64,000 nucleotides of DNA, taken from assembly GCA_036559125.1 (NCBI GenBank), contig DATBTT010000002.1, positions 14,463 through 78,462 on the forward strand, in the 5' to 3' direction. The position numbers and the translations under genes were made by a program. Of the stretch, positions 1-8,642 are shown piece after piece; position 1 is the first letter of the stretch, and each line of letters opens with the position of its first letter. This DNA comes from JALYTZ01 sp036559125. Lineage in GTDB: Bacteria; Vulcanimicrobiota; Vulcanimicrobiia; Vulcanimicrobiales; Vulcanimicrobiaceae. The notes under the pieces are model-generated. The model ran no database searches. It was not told the DNA's origin and saw only the letters and a program-made list of their open reading frames with translations.

Positions 1-852
1 ATCAATCTCGGCATACGCGTTCTGCTGGGCAGTTCGTATTACAACGATTGGGAAAATCAAGAGACGTTCGTTCAACGCGATCCACTTGGGAATCCGGTCG
101 ACCGCCGGCATCCGTGGAACATGCATACGCTGCCGACGCCGAAGAAACGCGATTTCAGCAACGAGTACAGTTGGGTGATGTCGCCGCGCTGGTACGACGG
201 CAAAGACCATCTGGCGCTCGACACCGGCGGCGGCGCGATCGCGCGACTGTGGTCGACCGCTCTTTCGGGTCTCGTCGACATCGGGTACGTCAAAGCGACG
301 GGAAATAGCGTGGTCATCAACCTTCCGGCCACGGCGACCAAACCGGCGAAGAGCTTCGAATGGAAGGTGCCGAAGTGGAGCAACACGATCGAGCGCGATC
401 GCGCGCGCACCTACTTCCAAGCATATGCGGCCGGTTGCGCGCTTCACTTCCTCGACAAGGCGCTAGCCGAGATACGCGCCGGGCACACCAAGACGTGGGA
501 GCAATTTAAGGTTCCCAAAGACGCGATCAGCTGCGGCTTTACCGAAGCGGTGCGCGGAGTGCTCTCGCATCACATGGTGATCCGCGACGGAAAGATCGCG
601 AACTACCATCCGTGGCCGCCGACGCCGTGGAATGCGAATCCGCGCGACATTTACGGCACGCCGGGACCCTACGAGGATGCCGTGCAGAATACGCCGCTCT
701 TCGAAGAAAATGGACCGGAGAACTTCAAGGGCATCGACATCATGCGCTCGGTGCGCAGCTTCGATCCGTGTCTGCCGTGCGGCGTGCACATGTACCTGGG
801 CGGAGGCAAGGTCCTCGAGCAAATACACTCGCCGTTCTACCCCATGGAGTAG
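1..852 (+). CDS. hhyL: [NiFe] hydrogenase large subunit, 3' part (HhyL-like)
   Basis: Incomplete: the frame is open from base 1, so the start lies to the left of the window; 283 codons remain. The catalytic subunit binds the Ni-Fe(CN)2CO centre and oxidises H2. The C-terminal nickel-binding motif DPCLPCGVHMY is visible about 30 residues before the stop; its two cysteines are the terminal Ni ligands and the histidine marks the usual maturation cleavage point. The tail after it (LEQIHSPFYP) resembles high-affinity group 1h-type large subunits. The upstream ligand pair (RxCG) is outside the window. The downstream genes (NifU-like, DUF5947, DUF6084, protease, hyp) match the accessory set of actinobacterial Hhy clusters, supporting an atmospheric-H2-scavenging enzyme; the exact subgroup (1h or the related 1l) is inference. 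Confidence 0.93.
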   Translation: MNLGIRVLLGSSYYNDWENQETFVQRDPLGNPVDRRHPWNMHTLPTPKKRDFSNEYSWVMSPRWYDGKDHLALDTGGGAIARLWSTALSGLVDIGYVKATGNSVVINLPATATKPAKSFEWKVPKWSNTIERDRARTYFQAYAAGCALHFLDKALAEIRAGHTKTWEQFKVPKDAISCGFTEAVRGVLSHHMVIRDGKIANYHPWPPTPWNANPRDIYGTPGPYEDAVQNTPLFEENGPENFKGIDIMRSVRSFDPCLPCGVHMYLGGGKVLEQIHSPFYPME

Positions 853-854
853 GG

Positions 855-1694
855 ATGCCGGATCTTCGGACGCTCGGCGAGCGAATCGAATCGCTGCTCG
901 CCAACTTCGACCGCGTACTCACGCCGGCGCAAGCGCGCGGTAATGCCGAAGAATTGGTGAGCGGTCTGGTTCATCTGTACGGCACCGGTCTGACGCGCGT
1001 TCTCGAAGCGATCGACGAGTCCGGGGATGGTGCCGCGCAAGCGATTTTCGAGCGCCTGTGCGACGACGATCTGGTGGCGAGCCTGATGGTGTTGCACGGA
1101 CTTCATCCACTGGGTTTGGAGGAACGAATCGGACGCGCGCTCGACGGCGTGCGTCCGTACTTGAAGTCGCATGAAGGCAGCGTGGAAATTCTGCGCGTCG
1201 AGGACGGCGTCGTCTATTTGCGTTTGGGCGGCAGTTGCCACGGATGTCCCTCGTCGACCGAAACGTTACGGCTTGCAATCCGCCGAGCTATTCTGGAGGC
1301 AGCGCCGGAAATAACCGACGTCCTGGCGGAAGGCGCGGTCGATGAGGAACCCGTGACGACGAGTACGCTGCGCGTGTTGAGCGACTGGATTGCGCTCGAT
1401 TCGTTCCCGGAGCTCGCTCCCGGTGCGTTCGCCGCGCTGGAGATCGGCGGAGCGCCGGTATTACTCGCGCAATCGCACGAGTCGCGCTACGCCTATCGCA
1501 ATCAATGTCCGCACTGCATGCGCGGGCTGGCGGAAGCGACCTTGGAGTGGCCGATCTTGACGTGCGCGGGATGCGCCGCCACCTTCGACGTCGTCAAAGC
1601 TGGACGCGAAATCGGCGGGACGGCGCACTTGGAACCCGTGCCGATGGTCGAAGAAGACGGCAGAATTCGGCTGGCCATGCCGGCGCTGGCCTAG
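855..1694 (+). CDS. NifU C-terminal domain / Rieske-like fusion protein of hydrogenase cluster
   Basis: 279 residues, starting 2 bases after the hydrogenase stop. Residues about 90-155 are a NifU C-terminal-like domain with the Fe-S motif GGSCHGC (C128, C131). Residues about 170-275 look like a Rieske fold, but the cluster motif is CPHC (218-221) and CAGC (237-240). A classic Rieske site is CxH and CxxH, so here the final histidine is a cysteine and four cysteines line up in CxxC pairs, as in a rubredoxin or zinc ribbon. The N-terminal 90 residues are helical and unassigned. NifU/Rieske proteins accompany group 1h and 2a hydrogenases (HhyE/HucE-like) and are thought to carry electrons or Fe-S clusters for the enzyme. 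The role here follows from position and family. Confidence 0.85.
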   Translation: MPDLRTLGERIESLLANFDRVLTPAQARGNAEELVSGLVHLYGTGLTRVLEAIDESGDGAAQAIFERLCDDDLVASLMVLHGLHPLGLEERIGRALDGVRPYLKSHEGSVEILRVEDGVVYLRLGGSCHGCPSSTETLRLAIRRAILEAAPEITDVLAEGAVDEEPVTTSTLRVLSDWIALDSFPELAPGAFAALEIGGAPVLLAQSHESRYAYRNQCPHCMRGLAEATLEWPILTCAGCAATFDVVKAGREIGGTAHLEPVPMVEEDGRIRLAMPALA

Positions 1695-1703
1695 GTTGAA
1701 GAG

Positions 1704-2330
1704 ATGCAGCCGCCGCTAGCGAGATTTCTCGGCGAACGGAAGGCTCCGGTTCCCGGGGAACTCTGCGAACTTTGCGCTACGCCCCTATCCGATGCGCACT
1801 CGCATTTGGTCGATGTCGGCGCGCGCCGCCTCTTATGCGCGTGCCGCCCGTGCTACTTGCTGTTTACGCCGAAAGGCGCCGCCCAGGGGCGGTACAAACC
1901 CGTGCCCGAGCGCTATGTCGAACTCGGCATGCAGCTGACGGGCGCGCAATGGGACGAGCTGCAGATTCCCATCAGCCTCGCGTTCTTCTTTTTCACTGCA
2001 GGCGTCGAAAAGCTAACGGCATTCTATCCCGGTCCATCGGGCGCAACGGAATCGCTGTTGCCGCTCGATGTCTGGGACCGCCTGTTCAAAGATGACCCCG
2101 TCTTGAGAACCATGCTGCCGGACGTGGAGGCATTGCTCGTTCAGCGCGACCGCGGAGGGGCTGGGCGCGCCTATTTGGTGCCCATCGATGCGTGTTACGA
2201 ACTCGTGGGAGTGATTCGCAAGACGTGGAAGGGCTTCGACGGCGGCGAAGCCGCGCACGCCGAGATCGAGGCGTTTTTCGGACGTCTGCAGCAGCGCAGC
2301 ACGGGCATGGTCACCGAGGCGCGACGATGA
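1704..2330 (+). CDS. DUF5947-like hydrogenase-cluster protein
   Basis: 208 residues, no signal peptide, no membrane helix. The N-terminus carries a cysteine cluster (C21, C24, C45, C47, C50; motifs CELC and CACRPC) that could bind zinc or an Fe-S cluster. The middle contains IPISLAFFFF, characteristic of DUF5947 proteins, which sit next to the high-affinity hydrogenase genes of Streptomyces and other soil bacteria. Its 3' end overlaps the next start as ATGA, so translation is probably coupled. Biochemical function is unknown; a role in assembly or electron transfer of the hydrogenase is inferred from conserved neighbourhood only. Confidence 0.8.
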   Translation: MQPPLARFLGERKAPVPGELCELCATPLSDAHSHLVDVGARRLLCACRPCYLLFTPKGAAQGRYKPVPERYVELGMQLTGAQWDELQIPISLAFFFFTAGVEKLTAFYPGPSGATESLLPLDVWDRLFKDDPVLRTMLPDVEALLVQRDRGGAGRAYLVPIDACYELVGVIRKTWKGFDGGEAAHAEIEAFFGRLQQRSTGMVTEARR

Positions 2331-2965
2331 GCGAGTTGTCGTTCGAGATCGTCGGCGCGCGCGCGGAACGCTACGCCGCATCGCCGACGATTGCGCTGCG
2401 CTTGCGCGTTCGCGAAGGCAGCGGTTCGGAAGTCTCGTGCCTCGCATTGCGCGTGCAGGTTCAGATCGAACCGCGGCGACGCCACTACGGAAAGCCGGAG
2501 GAAGAGCGGTTGGTCGAACTGTTCGGCGAACCCGCGCGCTGGGGGGAAACGTTGCGCACGGTGGTGTGGACGCACGTCTCCATCGTGCTTCCGACATTCA
2601 CCGGCGAAACGGAGATCGACCTCCTGTTGCCGTGCAGTTACGATTTTGACGTCTCGGCAAATAAGTATCTTCAGGCGCTCGAAGACGGGGAGATTCCCGT
2701 CACGCTGCTTTTCAGCGGCACGATCTTTCAGCGCGCTCCGGCCGGTTTTTCCGCCGAGATGGTGCCGTGGGAAAAAGAGGCGACCTATCGGATACCCGTG
2801 CAGGCGTTTCGCGAAGCAATCGACGCGCACTTTCCGAACGCTGCCTGGATTCGCGTGCGACGCGACACGTTCGACGAACTCTACCGGTATAAGACCGGCG
2901 CGATGCTCCCGGGTTGGGACGACGCAATCGCGAGCCTCCTCGATCGAGCCAAGGAACAGTTGTGA
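2327..2965 (+). CDS. DUF6084-like hydrogenase-cluster protein
   Basis: 212 residues; the ATG overlaps the preceding stop. A largely beta-type soluble protein; recognisable features are the N-terminal SELSFEIVGA segment, the middle LLPCSYDFDV segment and a C-terminal RVRRDTFDELYRYK helix typical of DUF6084 proteins. This family is found next to DUF5947 in Hhy hydrogenase operons. No catalytic motif is visible. Function unknown. The 3' end overlaps the GTG of the next gene (GTGA). Confidence 0.8.
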   Translation: MSELSFEIVGARAERYAASPTIALRLRVREGSGSEVSCLALRVQVQIEPRRRHYGKPEEERLVELFGEPARWGETLRTVVWTHVSIVLPTFTGETEIDLLLPCSYDFDVSANKYLQALEDGEIPVTLLFSGTIFQRAPAGFSAEMVPWEKEATYRIPVQAFREAIDAHFPNAAWIRVRRDTFDELYRYKTGAMLPGWDDAIASLLDRAKEQL

Positions 2966-4254
2966 TCGCCTTCGACGCGTTGCGGAAGATCGCCGACGCA
3001 GTGTTATACGAAGGCTACTTGCTGTATCCGTACACCGCTTCCGCAACCAAGAACCGCGTTCGCTGGCAGTTCGGCGTCGTCGTCCCGCAAGCGTATGCGG
3101 ACAATGGAACCGGCGAGAACGCGTACATGCAGACCGAGGTGCTTCTCGAGCTTCGCAACGAGCCGGTCGACCTTGAGGTTCTGGTGCGTTTTCTGCACGT
3201 GCAGGCGCGCACGATCGAGCGCGCAGCCGGCTCGTCGTTCGAGCCCGTCGCGGACCTTACGGTTGACGGCACGCGCCATATCGCGTTCGACGAGACGGTC
3301 GAAGAAGAGATCGCGTGTGCTGTAGAAGGCGATCGCAGCGAGACGCCGATCGACATTCCGGGCGCCGTGCAGGTTGACGTGCTCAACGGGCCCGACGGAG
3401 TCGTCGCCGGGCGCGTCGTGCGCAAGCGTTGGCCGTTGCGCGGTCGAATCGTCGTAGAACGCGAGAAGGTGGAATCGGTGGAGAAGGTGCGCGTCCGGAT
3501 CGAAAACGATTCCGACGTCGTTCCGGCCGCGGAGCGAGCGACCGCGCTGCGAACCGCCTTCGTTTCGACGCATACGCTCTTTAGCGCAACCGGCGATGCG
3601 TTTGTGTCCCTGCTCGATCCGCCCGAGCACGCCGCCGCTCAAGCGGCGGCATGCAAGAACGAGCACACGTGGCCCGTGCTTGCCGGCGTCGCCGGAAGCG
3701 ACGAGCGATATGCGTCGCTCGTCCTTTCGTCTCCGATCATTCTGTACGATTTTCCGCGCATCGCGGAGCCCAGCGACGGCGACAAATTCGACGGGACCGA
3801 AATCGATGAGTTGCTTAAGCTGAGCGTGCTCGGCATGAGCGACGCGGAGAAGGACGAAGCGCGCGCGACCGATCCCGCCGCGCGAGCGATCGTCGATCGC
3901 GCCGAGACGTTGTCCTCCGACGAATTGTTTGCGCTGCACGGCATCGTTACCACGGAATCCGGACCTGGATCCGGTTCGGTCGACGTGGGCGGCATGATGG
4001 TTGCCAAGGGTTCGCACGTGCGCCTGCATCCAAAACGGCGCGCGGACAGCTGGGACATCTTTCTTGCCGATCGGGATGCGCGCGTGCAAGGCGTCTACGT
4101 CGATTTTGAGGGCGAAACGTACGTGGCCGTCACCGTCGACGACGATCCGGCCAGCGACTTGCACGAATGGTACGGCCGCTCGCTGTTCTTCTACCCCGAC
4201 GAGATCGAGCCGTTAGCCGCGCCCACCGCTCGCCCTTCGACAAGCTCGGGGTGA
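2962..4254 (+). CDS. Hydrogenase-cluster protein of unknown function
   Basis: 430 residues from a GTG at 2962 that overlaps the preceding stop; this start is preferred to the upstream ATG at 2914 because it is coupled to the previous gene and removes a 16-residue overlap. Soluble, acidic, no signal peptide. The first 20 residues (FDALRKIADAVLYEGYLLYPY) and the YDFPRIAEPS segment mark a family seen in high-affinity hydrogenase operons; no known catalytic motif could be assigned. The last residues RPSTSSG and the stop are encoded by an intergenic repeat half (4233-4256), so the natural C-terminus has been rewritten by the repeat. Confidence 0.78.
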   Translation: MIAFDALRKIADAVLYEGYLLYPYTASATKNRVRWQFGVVVPQAYADNGTGENAYMQTEVLLELRNEPVDLEVLVRFLHVQARTIERAAGSSFEPVADLTVDGTRHIAFDETVEEEIACAVEGDRSETPIDIPGAVQVDVLNGPDGVVAGRVVRKRWPLRGRIVVEREKVESVEKVRVRIENDSDVVPAAERATALRTAFVSTHTLFSATGDAFVSLLDPPEHAAAQAAACKNEHTWPVLAGVAGSDERYASLVLSSPIILYDFPRIAEPSDGDKFDGTEIDELLKLSVLGMSDAEKDEARATDPAARAIVDRAETLSSDELFALHGIVTTESGPGSGSVDVGGMMVAKGSHVRLHPKRRADSWDIFLADRDARVQGVYVDFEGETYVAVTVDDDPASDLHEWYGRSLFFYPDEIEPLAAPTARPSTSSG

Positions 4255-4256
4255 CG
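4233..4256. repeat. REP-like repeat half overlapping a 3' coding end
   Basis: One arm of the family seen at 12473, 19411, 38561 and 50220, here in the orientation CCTTCGACAAGCTC. It lies inside the last eight codons of the preceding gene and provides its TGA. Confidence 0.75.
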
Positions 4257-4261
4257 GAGCG

Positions 4262-4744
4262 ATGAAGACGTTAGTTGCTGGGGTTGGGAACGTGTTTTTT
4301 GGGGACGACGGGTTTGGTGTGGAAGTCGCTAGGCGGCTCGCTTTGGAGGCGCTGCCGGTTGACGTTAAGGTTTCCGACTACGGCATCCGGGGCGTCCATC
4401 TCGCGTTCGAATTGGTTGCCGGCTACGAGCGGGCGATCGTGATCGACGCCGTGCCGCGAGGCGCAGAAGCGGGTACACTCTATATCATCGAACCGGACTT
4501 GGAGGCGATCTCCGCGACGCCGGACTCTCACAGCATGGAGCTGCACAACGTGTTTGCGTTCATGAAGCAACTCGAAGGACCGCGTCCGCACGTCACGATC
4601 GTGGGTTGCGAACCCGCAAGCGCGAACGAACGCATGGAGTTGAGCGAACCGGTACGCAACGCGATCGAACCCGCCGTCGCACTCATCAAAGATTTGCTCG
4701 CGCGCGAAACCACCCTGCCGATCACACAGGAGACAATCACATGA
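4262..4744 (+). CDS. [NiFe] hydrogenase maturation endopeptidase (HycI/HyaD family)
   Basis: 160 residues, the normal size of the family. It removes the C-terminal peptide of the hydrogenase large subunit after nickel insertion. Visible motifs: N-terminal GVGNVFFGDDGFG with the Ni-sensing acidic residue after the GN loop, the IDAV segment with the second conserved Asp, and the HSMELHNVFAF segment carrying the conserved His. The gene lies in the hydrogenase operon and ends in ATGA overlap with the next gene. Its substrate is presumably the large subunit at the left edge. Confidence 0.95.
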   Translation: MKTLVAGVGNVFFGDDGFGVEVARRLALEALPVDVKVSDYGIRGVHLAFELVAGYERAIVIDAVPRGAEAGTLYIIEPDLEAISATPDSHSMELHNVFAFMKQLEGPRPHVTIVGCEPASANERMELSEPVRNAIEPAVALIKDLLARETTLPITQETIT

Positions 4745-5004
4745 AGAAGCGAGTTATTCTCGGAGCCCTCGGGCTTGCCGCCGGCTCGGTGCTACTCGGG
4801 CAGGCGCTGCGGGCGCGCAAGGAACTTCAACGCTACAATGATGCGCGCGCGATGTCCGGCGAGGGACCTTTGGAAGGGAAAGAGGTTTCCACGATGCTCG
4901 GGGAGATCGGGAACAACTTTTCCAATAACTCCGGCGACGTGAAGAGCTTCTTTACGTCGATTCCGGAAGATGCGGCGCGCTACGCACGCATCAAATCGAT
5001 GTAG
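4741..5004 (+). CDS. Small membrane-anchored hydrogenase-cluster protein
   Basis: 87 residues, start overlapping the protease stop. One N-terminal hydrophobic segment (VILGALGLAAGSVLLGQAL) followed by basic residues suggests a single membrane anchor with a 60-residue soluble tail; a cleaved signal peptide is less likely. The tail is rich in polar and Asn residues. No family assigned with certainty; tiny single-helix proteins are common in Hhy operons and may tether the complex to the membrane, but this is inference. Confidence 0.7.
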   Translation: MKKRVILGALGLAAGSVLLGQALRARKELQRYNDARAMSGEGPLEGKEVSTMLGEIGNNFSNNSGDVKSFFTSIPEDAARYARIKSM

Positions 5005-5006
5005 CC

Positions 5007-5276
5007 ATGTGTCTTGCAATTCCGGGGCAAATCGTCTCTTTCGACGAGGAACAACCGTTGCTCGCAAAGGTCGACGTTGCCGGAGTCAAACGCAAGATCA
5101 ACGTGGGGCTGCTCGCCGATCAGCCGCTCGACGTGGGTGATTGGATATTGATTCACGTCGGGTTTGCGATGAGCAAGATCGAGCAAGAGCAGGCGGAGGA
5201 CCAGTTGCGCATGCTCAAAGCCCTGGGCGAGGACCGTCTTGCGATGGAAGAGGTCCGCGGGTATTCGTTCGAATGA
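5007..5276 (+). CDS. hypC: Hydrogenase maturation chaperone HypC
   Basis: 89 residues beginning MCLAIPGQI, the diagnostic HypC/HybG start with the essential Cys2 that carries the Fe(CN)2CO moiety with HypD and delivers it to the apo large subunit. Length is normal. The gene starts 2 bases after the preceding stop and overlaps hypD by ATGA. Confidence 0.97.
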   Translation: MCLAIPGQIVSFDEEQPLLAKVDVAGVKRKINVGLLADQPLDVGDWILIHVGFAMSKIEQEQAEDQLRMLKALGEDRLAMEEVRGYSFE

Positions 5277-6403
5277 AATACGTAGATGAGTTCCGCGATC
5301 CGCAACTGATCAAAAACGTTGCCGGCGAAATCGCGCGCACCGTCGATCCGCAGCACGAGTACCGCATCATGGAAGTCTGCGGCGGCCACACGCACGCGAT
5401 TTACCGCCACGGCCTGCAAGATATTTTGCCGGAAAACCTTCGGCTCGTGCACGGGCCCGGATGCCCGGTCTGCGTGTTGCCGACGGGGCGCGTAGACGAC
5501 GGTCTGTCGATCGCCGAACATCCCGGAGTCATTCTGACGGCCTTTGGCGATATGATGCGCGTTCCGGGCACGCGCGGCACGCCGCTCGAGTACAAAGCTC
5601 GCGGCGCGGATATTCGCATGGTGTATTCGCCGCTCGACGCGCTGCGGCTCGCGCAGAACGAACCGAATAAACACGTTTGTTTCTTTGCGATCGGCTTCGA
5701 GACGACGGCACCGTCGACTGCACTGACCTTGCTGCGCGCGAAGGCTTTGGGCGTGCGGAACTTTTCGATTTTCTGCAACCACGTGACCATCGTGCCGGCG
5801 ATCCGCGCAATTCTCGAATCTCCCGATATGCGATTGGACGGCTTTATCGGGCCAGGCCACGTCTCGACGGTCAGCGGGTGCCGTCCGTACGAATTCATCG
5901 CGCGCGATTACGGCAAGCCCGTCGTCGTCTCGGGGTTCGAGCCGCTCGACTTGCTCGAGTCGATCTTGATGGTCATCCGGCAATTGAACGCAAAACAAGC
6001 GAAAGTCGAGAATCAATACCGGCGAATCGTGCCGTGGGAGGGAAACATGCCCGCGCTTCGCGCGATGAGCGAAGTCTTTGAATTGCGCCCCTACTTCGAA
6101 TGGCGCGGACTGGGCTTCATCTCACAATCCGCGCTGAAGCTATTGCCGACGTATGCCGCGTGGGACGCCGAAGTACAGTTTGAGATCCCGGGAGTGCGCG
6201 TGACCGATCCGCGCGCTGCGCAATGCGGCGAGGTCCTCAAAGGCGTGCTGCGGCCCCCGCAATGCAAGCTTTTCGGAAACGAGTGCAACCCGGAACATCC
6301 GGTCGGCGCACTGATGGTTTCGAGCGAAGGGGCGTGCGCCGCGTACTACCGGTACGTTCGTTATGAAGACGGCGCTCAAAACGCGCAACCCGTGACGAGC
6401 TAG
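5273..6403 (+). CDS. hypD: Hydrogenase formation protein HypD
   Basis: 376 residues; the start at 5273 is chosen because it overlaps the hypC stop and yields the typical N-terminus. HypD is the [4Fe-4S] scaffold on which the Fe(CN)2CO group is built with HypC and HypE. Visible signatures: VCGGHTHAI, HGPGCPVCVLP, GFETTAPSTA and the C-terminal cysteine-rich region (CKLFGNEC). The stop overlaps the GTG of hypE (TAGTG). Confidence 0.97.
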   Translation: MKYVDEFRDPQLIKNVAGEIARTVDPQHEYRIMEVCGGHTHAIYRHGLQDILPENLRLVHGPGCPVCVLPTGRVDDGLSIAEHPGVILTAFGDMMRVPGTRGTPLEYKARGADIRMVYSPLDALRLAQNEPNKHVCFFAIGFETTAPSTALTLLRAKALGVRNFSIFCNHVTIVPAIRAILESPDMRLDGFIGPGHVSTVSGCRPYEFIARDYGKPVVVSGFEPLDLLESILMVIRQLNAKQAKVENQYRRIVPWEGNMPALRAMSEVFELRPYFEWRGLGFISQSALKLLPTYAAWDAEVQFEIPGVRVTDPRAAQCGEVLKGVLRPPQCKLFGNECNPEHPVGALMVSSEGACAAYYRYVRYEDGAQNAQPVTS

Positions 6404-7455
6404 TGGACATCCTCGAGCGGCCCGCGAGCGAGGTTCGCTTCCGCGATCCGCAGATCGAGATGGCGCACGGCGCCGGCGGAAAGCTCACACGCCGCCTGAT
6501 CGAGGGACTTATTGCGCCGCTATTGCACAATCCGATCCTGGCGCCGCTTTCCGATTCGGCCATCTTCGATCTGGCCGGTACGCGGGTTGCGACCACGGCG
6601 GACGCGTACGTCGTGAAGCCGCTCCGATTTGCCGGCGGTTCCATCGGCGAACTCGCCGTCAACGGAACGGTCAACGATCTCGCCGTCGCGGGGGCTCATC
6701 CCGTCGGCTTGATGGCGACGTTTATTTTGGAAGCCGGTTTGCGAAGCGACGACCTTCGACTCGAAGTCGAAGCCGTAGCGCGTGCGGCGCGCAACGCCGG
6801 TGTCGCCATTTTTGGTGGCGATACGAAGGTGGTCGAGCATGGATTGGCCGACGGGATGTACATCTCGACGTTCGGAATCGGTACGGTCGATCCGCGGGCA
6901 CGTTTGGATGCAGGCTCGGTGCGCGAAGGCGATCGGGTATTGCTCTCGGGACCGATCGGCGATCACGGCATCACCATCTTGCTGGCGCGTGGCGAACTCG
7001 ACCTCGAAGCCGAAACGCTTGCCTCGGATACGCGCTCCGTGCTTCCGTTTGTGGATGCGCTGCTGGATCGAGCGGCGACCGGACTGCGCTGGATGCGCGA
7101 CCCGACGCGCGGTGGCGTCGCGACCGCTCTCAACGAATTGGCCCGTGAGTGCGCTTTGGGCATCGCGATCTTTGAGGAAGCAATTCCGCTACGCGACGAA
7201 GTGCGCGGCGCATGCGAGATTCTCGGTTTGGACCCGCTGCACATCGCAAACGAAGGGCAGATGCTCGCAATAGTCGCGCCCGATCTCGCGGATGCGGCGC
7301 TGGAAGCGATGCAAGCCGTGCCCGGCGGCGAGCTGGCGGCATGCATCGGCGAAGTCCGTAGCGGGCCCGCAAAGACCGTGTTGGCGATGAACGGGTACGG
7401 AGGCTCGCGGGCCGTCGACATGCTGGTCGGCGACCCGTTGCCGCGAATATGCTGA
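6403..7455 (+). CDS. hypE: Hydrogenase maturation protein HypE
   Basis: 350 residues from a GTG overlapping the hypD stop. HypE is a PurM/AIR-synthase-fold ATPase that dehydrates the thiocarbamoyl group made by HypF to a thiocyanate. The MAHGAGGKLT start, the VNDLAVAGA and DPTRGGVA segments and the C-terminal ...PRIC with the modified terminal cysteine are all present, so the protein should be active. Overlaps the next start by seven bases. Confidence 0.97.
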   Translation: MDILERPASEVRFRDPQIEMAHGAGGKLTRRLIEGLIAPLLHNPILAPLSDSAIFDLAGTRVATTADAYVVKPLRFAGGSIGELAVNGTVNDLAVAGAHPVGLMATFILEAGLRSDDLRLEVEAVARAARNAGVAIFGGDTKVVEHGLADGMYISTFGIGTVDPRARLDAGSVREGDRVLLSGPIGDHGITILLARGELDLEAETLASDTRSVLPFVDALLDRAATGLRWMRDPTRGGVATALNELARECALGIAIFEEAIPLRDEVRGACEILGLDPLHIANEGQMLAIVAPDLADAALEAMQAVPGGELAACIGEVRSGPAKTVLAMNGYGGSRAVDMLVGDPLPRIC

Positions 7456-8642
7456 GGTCATCCTCGCTCGATCTGCGACCGTTCGTGCTGGATCGAATCG
7501 ACGCGCGCACGCGTGCGTCGCAGGCATTTTTCCCGGGGCAGGCGCGTCCCCTCGCGGTCGCGACTCGCAAGATGGCCGAACGGTTCCGCCAGGGCGGCAG
7601 ACTGCTCGCGTTCGGTAAGGGGCCGTACGCGACTGACGCGCAGCACGTTTCCGTCGAATTCCAGCATCCCGTCCTCGTCGGCAAGCGCGCGTTGCCGGCG
7701 CTGGACGTCAGCATGGCGTTTCGCGACTGGATTGCAGCGATAGCTGGGCCGCACGACATGGCCATGGGATTCGGGCCGCCCCGCGGCGATCCCGAGATTG
7801 CCGAAGCGCTGCGCGACGCAGCCGCGCGCGGCGTGATGACCTTCGCGATGCCCGGCAACGACGGCGACTATGCCGTTGCCGCCCCCAGTGCCGACGCCCA
7901 CGTCCATCAAGAATTGATCGAACTGCTCTGTCACGCGCTCTACGAAAGCGTGCATGTCTTCCTAGAGCATCGCGAATCGGGACACGACGTTGGCGCATCG
8001 ACGTTCCTCTATCCGTTTTTGGGGAAAGAGCAGCAACCGCTGGATGAAGTGGTCGAGGACGTTTCGAGGTCGATTCTAGAAAAGACGCGCGACGCGCAGC
8101 GCTTGCGTGAAGGGATCGTGGCGGGCGAGGGCGTCGACCGGATCGTGCGCGCCGCAATTGCGATTCGCGAACGTCTCGACGCGGGCGGAAAGTTGCTCAT
8201 TTTCGGCAACGGCGGTTCGGCGACCGACGCCACCGATTGGGCCCTGGATTGCGTGCTTCCCGACGACGGGATGGTTCCGATCCCGGCGATCTCCCTGGCT
8301 CTCGAACCCGCGTGCATCACCGCGATTGCCAACGACGTCGGTACTGAAGTAATTTTTTTGCGTCAGTTGATCGCGCAAGCCGCATCCGCCGACGTTGCGA
8401 TCGCCTTATCCACCAGCGGTGGTTCGAAGAACGTTATCCTGGCTTTGGAGGAGGCGCGCAAACGCGGGCTGCTCACGATCGCGCTGCTTGGGTACGACGG
8501 CGGCGAGATCGCACGGCGATCCCTGGTGGACCATGCAATTGTCGCGGATTGCGACTACATCCCGCGCATACAAGAAGTGCAAGCGACAATCTATCACATC
8601 ATGCGCGAACTTTTGGACCGGTTACGCGCGCATGCCGCTTGA
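7449..8642 (+). CDS. Tandem SIS-domain protein (phosphoheptose isomerase-like) in hyp operon
   Basis: 397 residues with two sugar-isomerase (SIS) domains. The first, about 45-150, has GGRLLAFGKGPYATDAQHVS; the second, about 225-390, has GGKLLIFGNGGSATDA and SLSTSGGSKNVI-type loops close to GmhA (sedoheptulose-7-phosphate isomerase). GmhA is normally a single domain of about 190 residues acting as a tetramer; this is a two-domain version whose first copy has diverged (GKG for GNG). It overlaps hypE upstream and the UXX-star gene downstream, so it is a full member of the hydrogenase maturation operon. A role in hydrogenase biosynthesis is suggested by location; a sugar-phosphate substrate is inferred from the fold only. 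Confidence 0.88.
   Translation: MLRSSSLDLRPFVLDRIDARTRASQAFFPGQARPLAVATRKMAERFRQGGRLLAFGKGPYATDAQHVSVEFQHPVLVGKRALPALDVSMAFRDWIAAIAGPHDMAMGFGPPRGDPEIAEALRDAAARGVMTFAMPGNDGDYAVAAPSADAHVHQELIELLCHALYESVHVFLEHRESGHDVGASTFLYPFLGKEQQPLDEVVEDVSRSILEKTRDAQRLREGIVAGEGVDRIVRAAIAIRERLDAGGKLLIFGNGGSATDATDWALDCVLPDDGMVPIPAISLALEPACITAIANDVGTEVIFLRQLIAQAASADVAIALSTSGGSKNVILALEEARKRGLLTIALLGYDGGEIARRSLVDHAIVADCDYIPRIQEVQATIYHIMRELLDRLRAHAA

Noticed and set aside
3004..4164. 386-codon open frame on the minus strand
   Set aside because: Antisense to the 2962-4254 gene; a codon-phase artefact of high GC. Its translation has no family likeness and no start signals.
5153..6016. Minus-strand open frame opposite hypD
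   Set aside because: hypD is certain on the plus strand; the antisense translation is Arg/His-rich and not protein-like.
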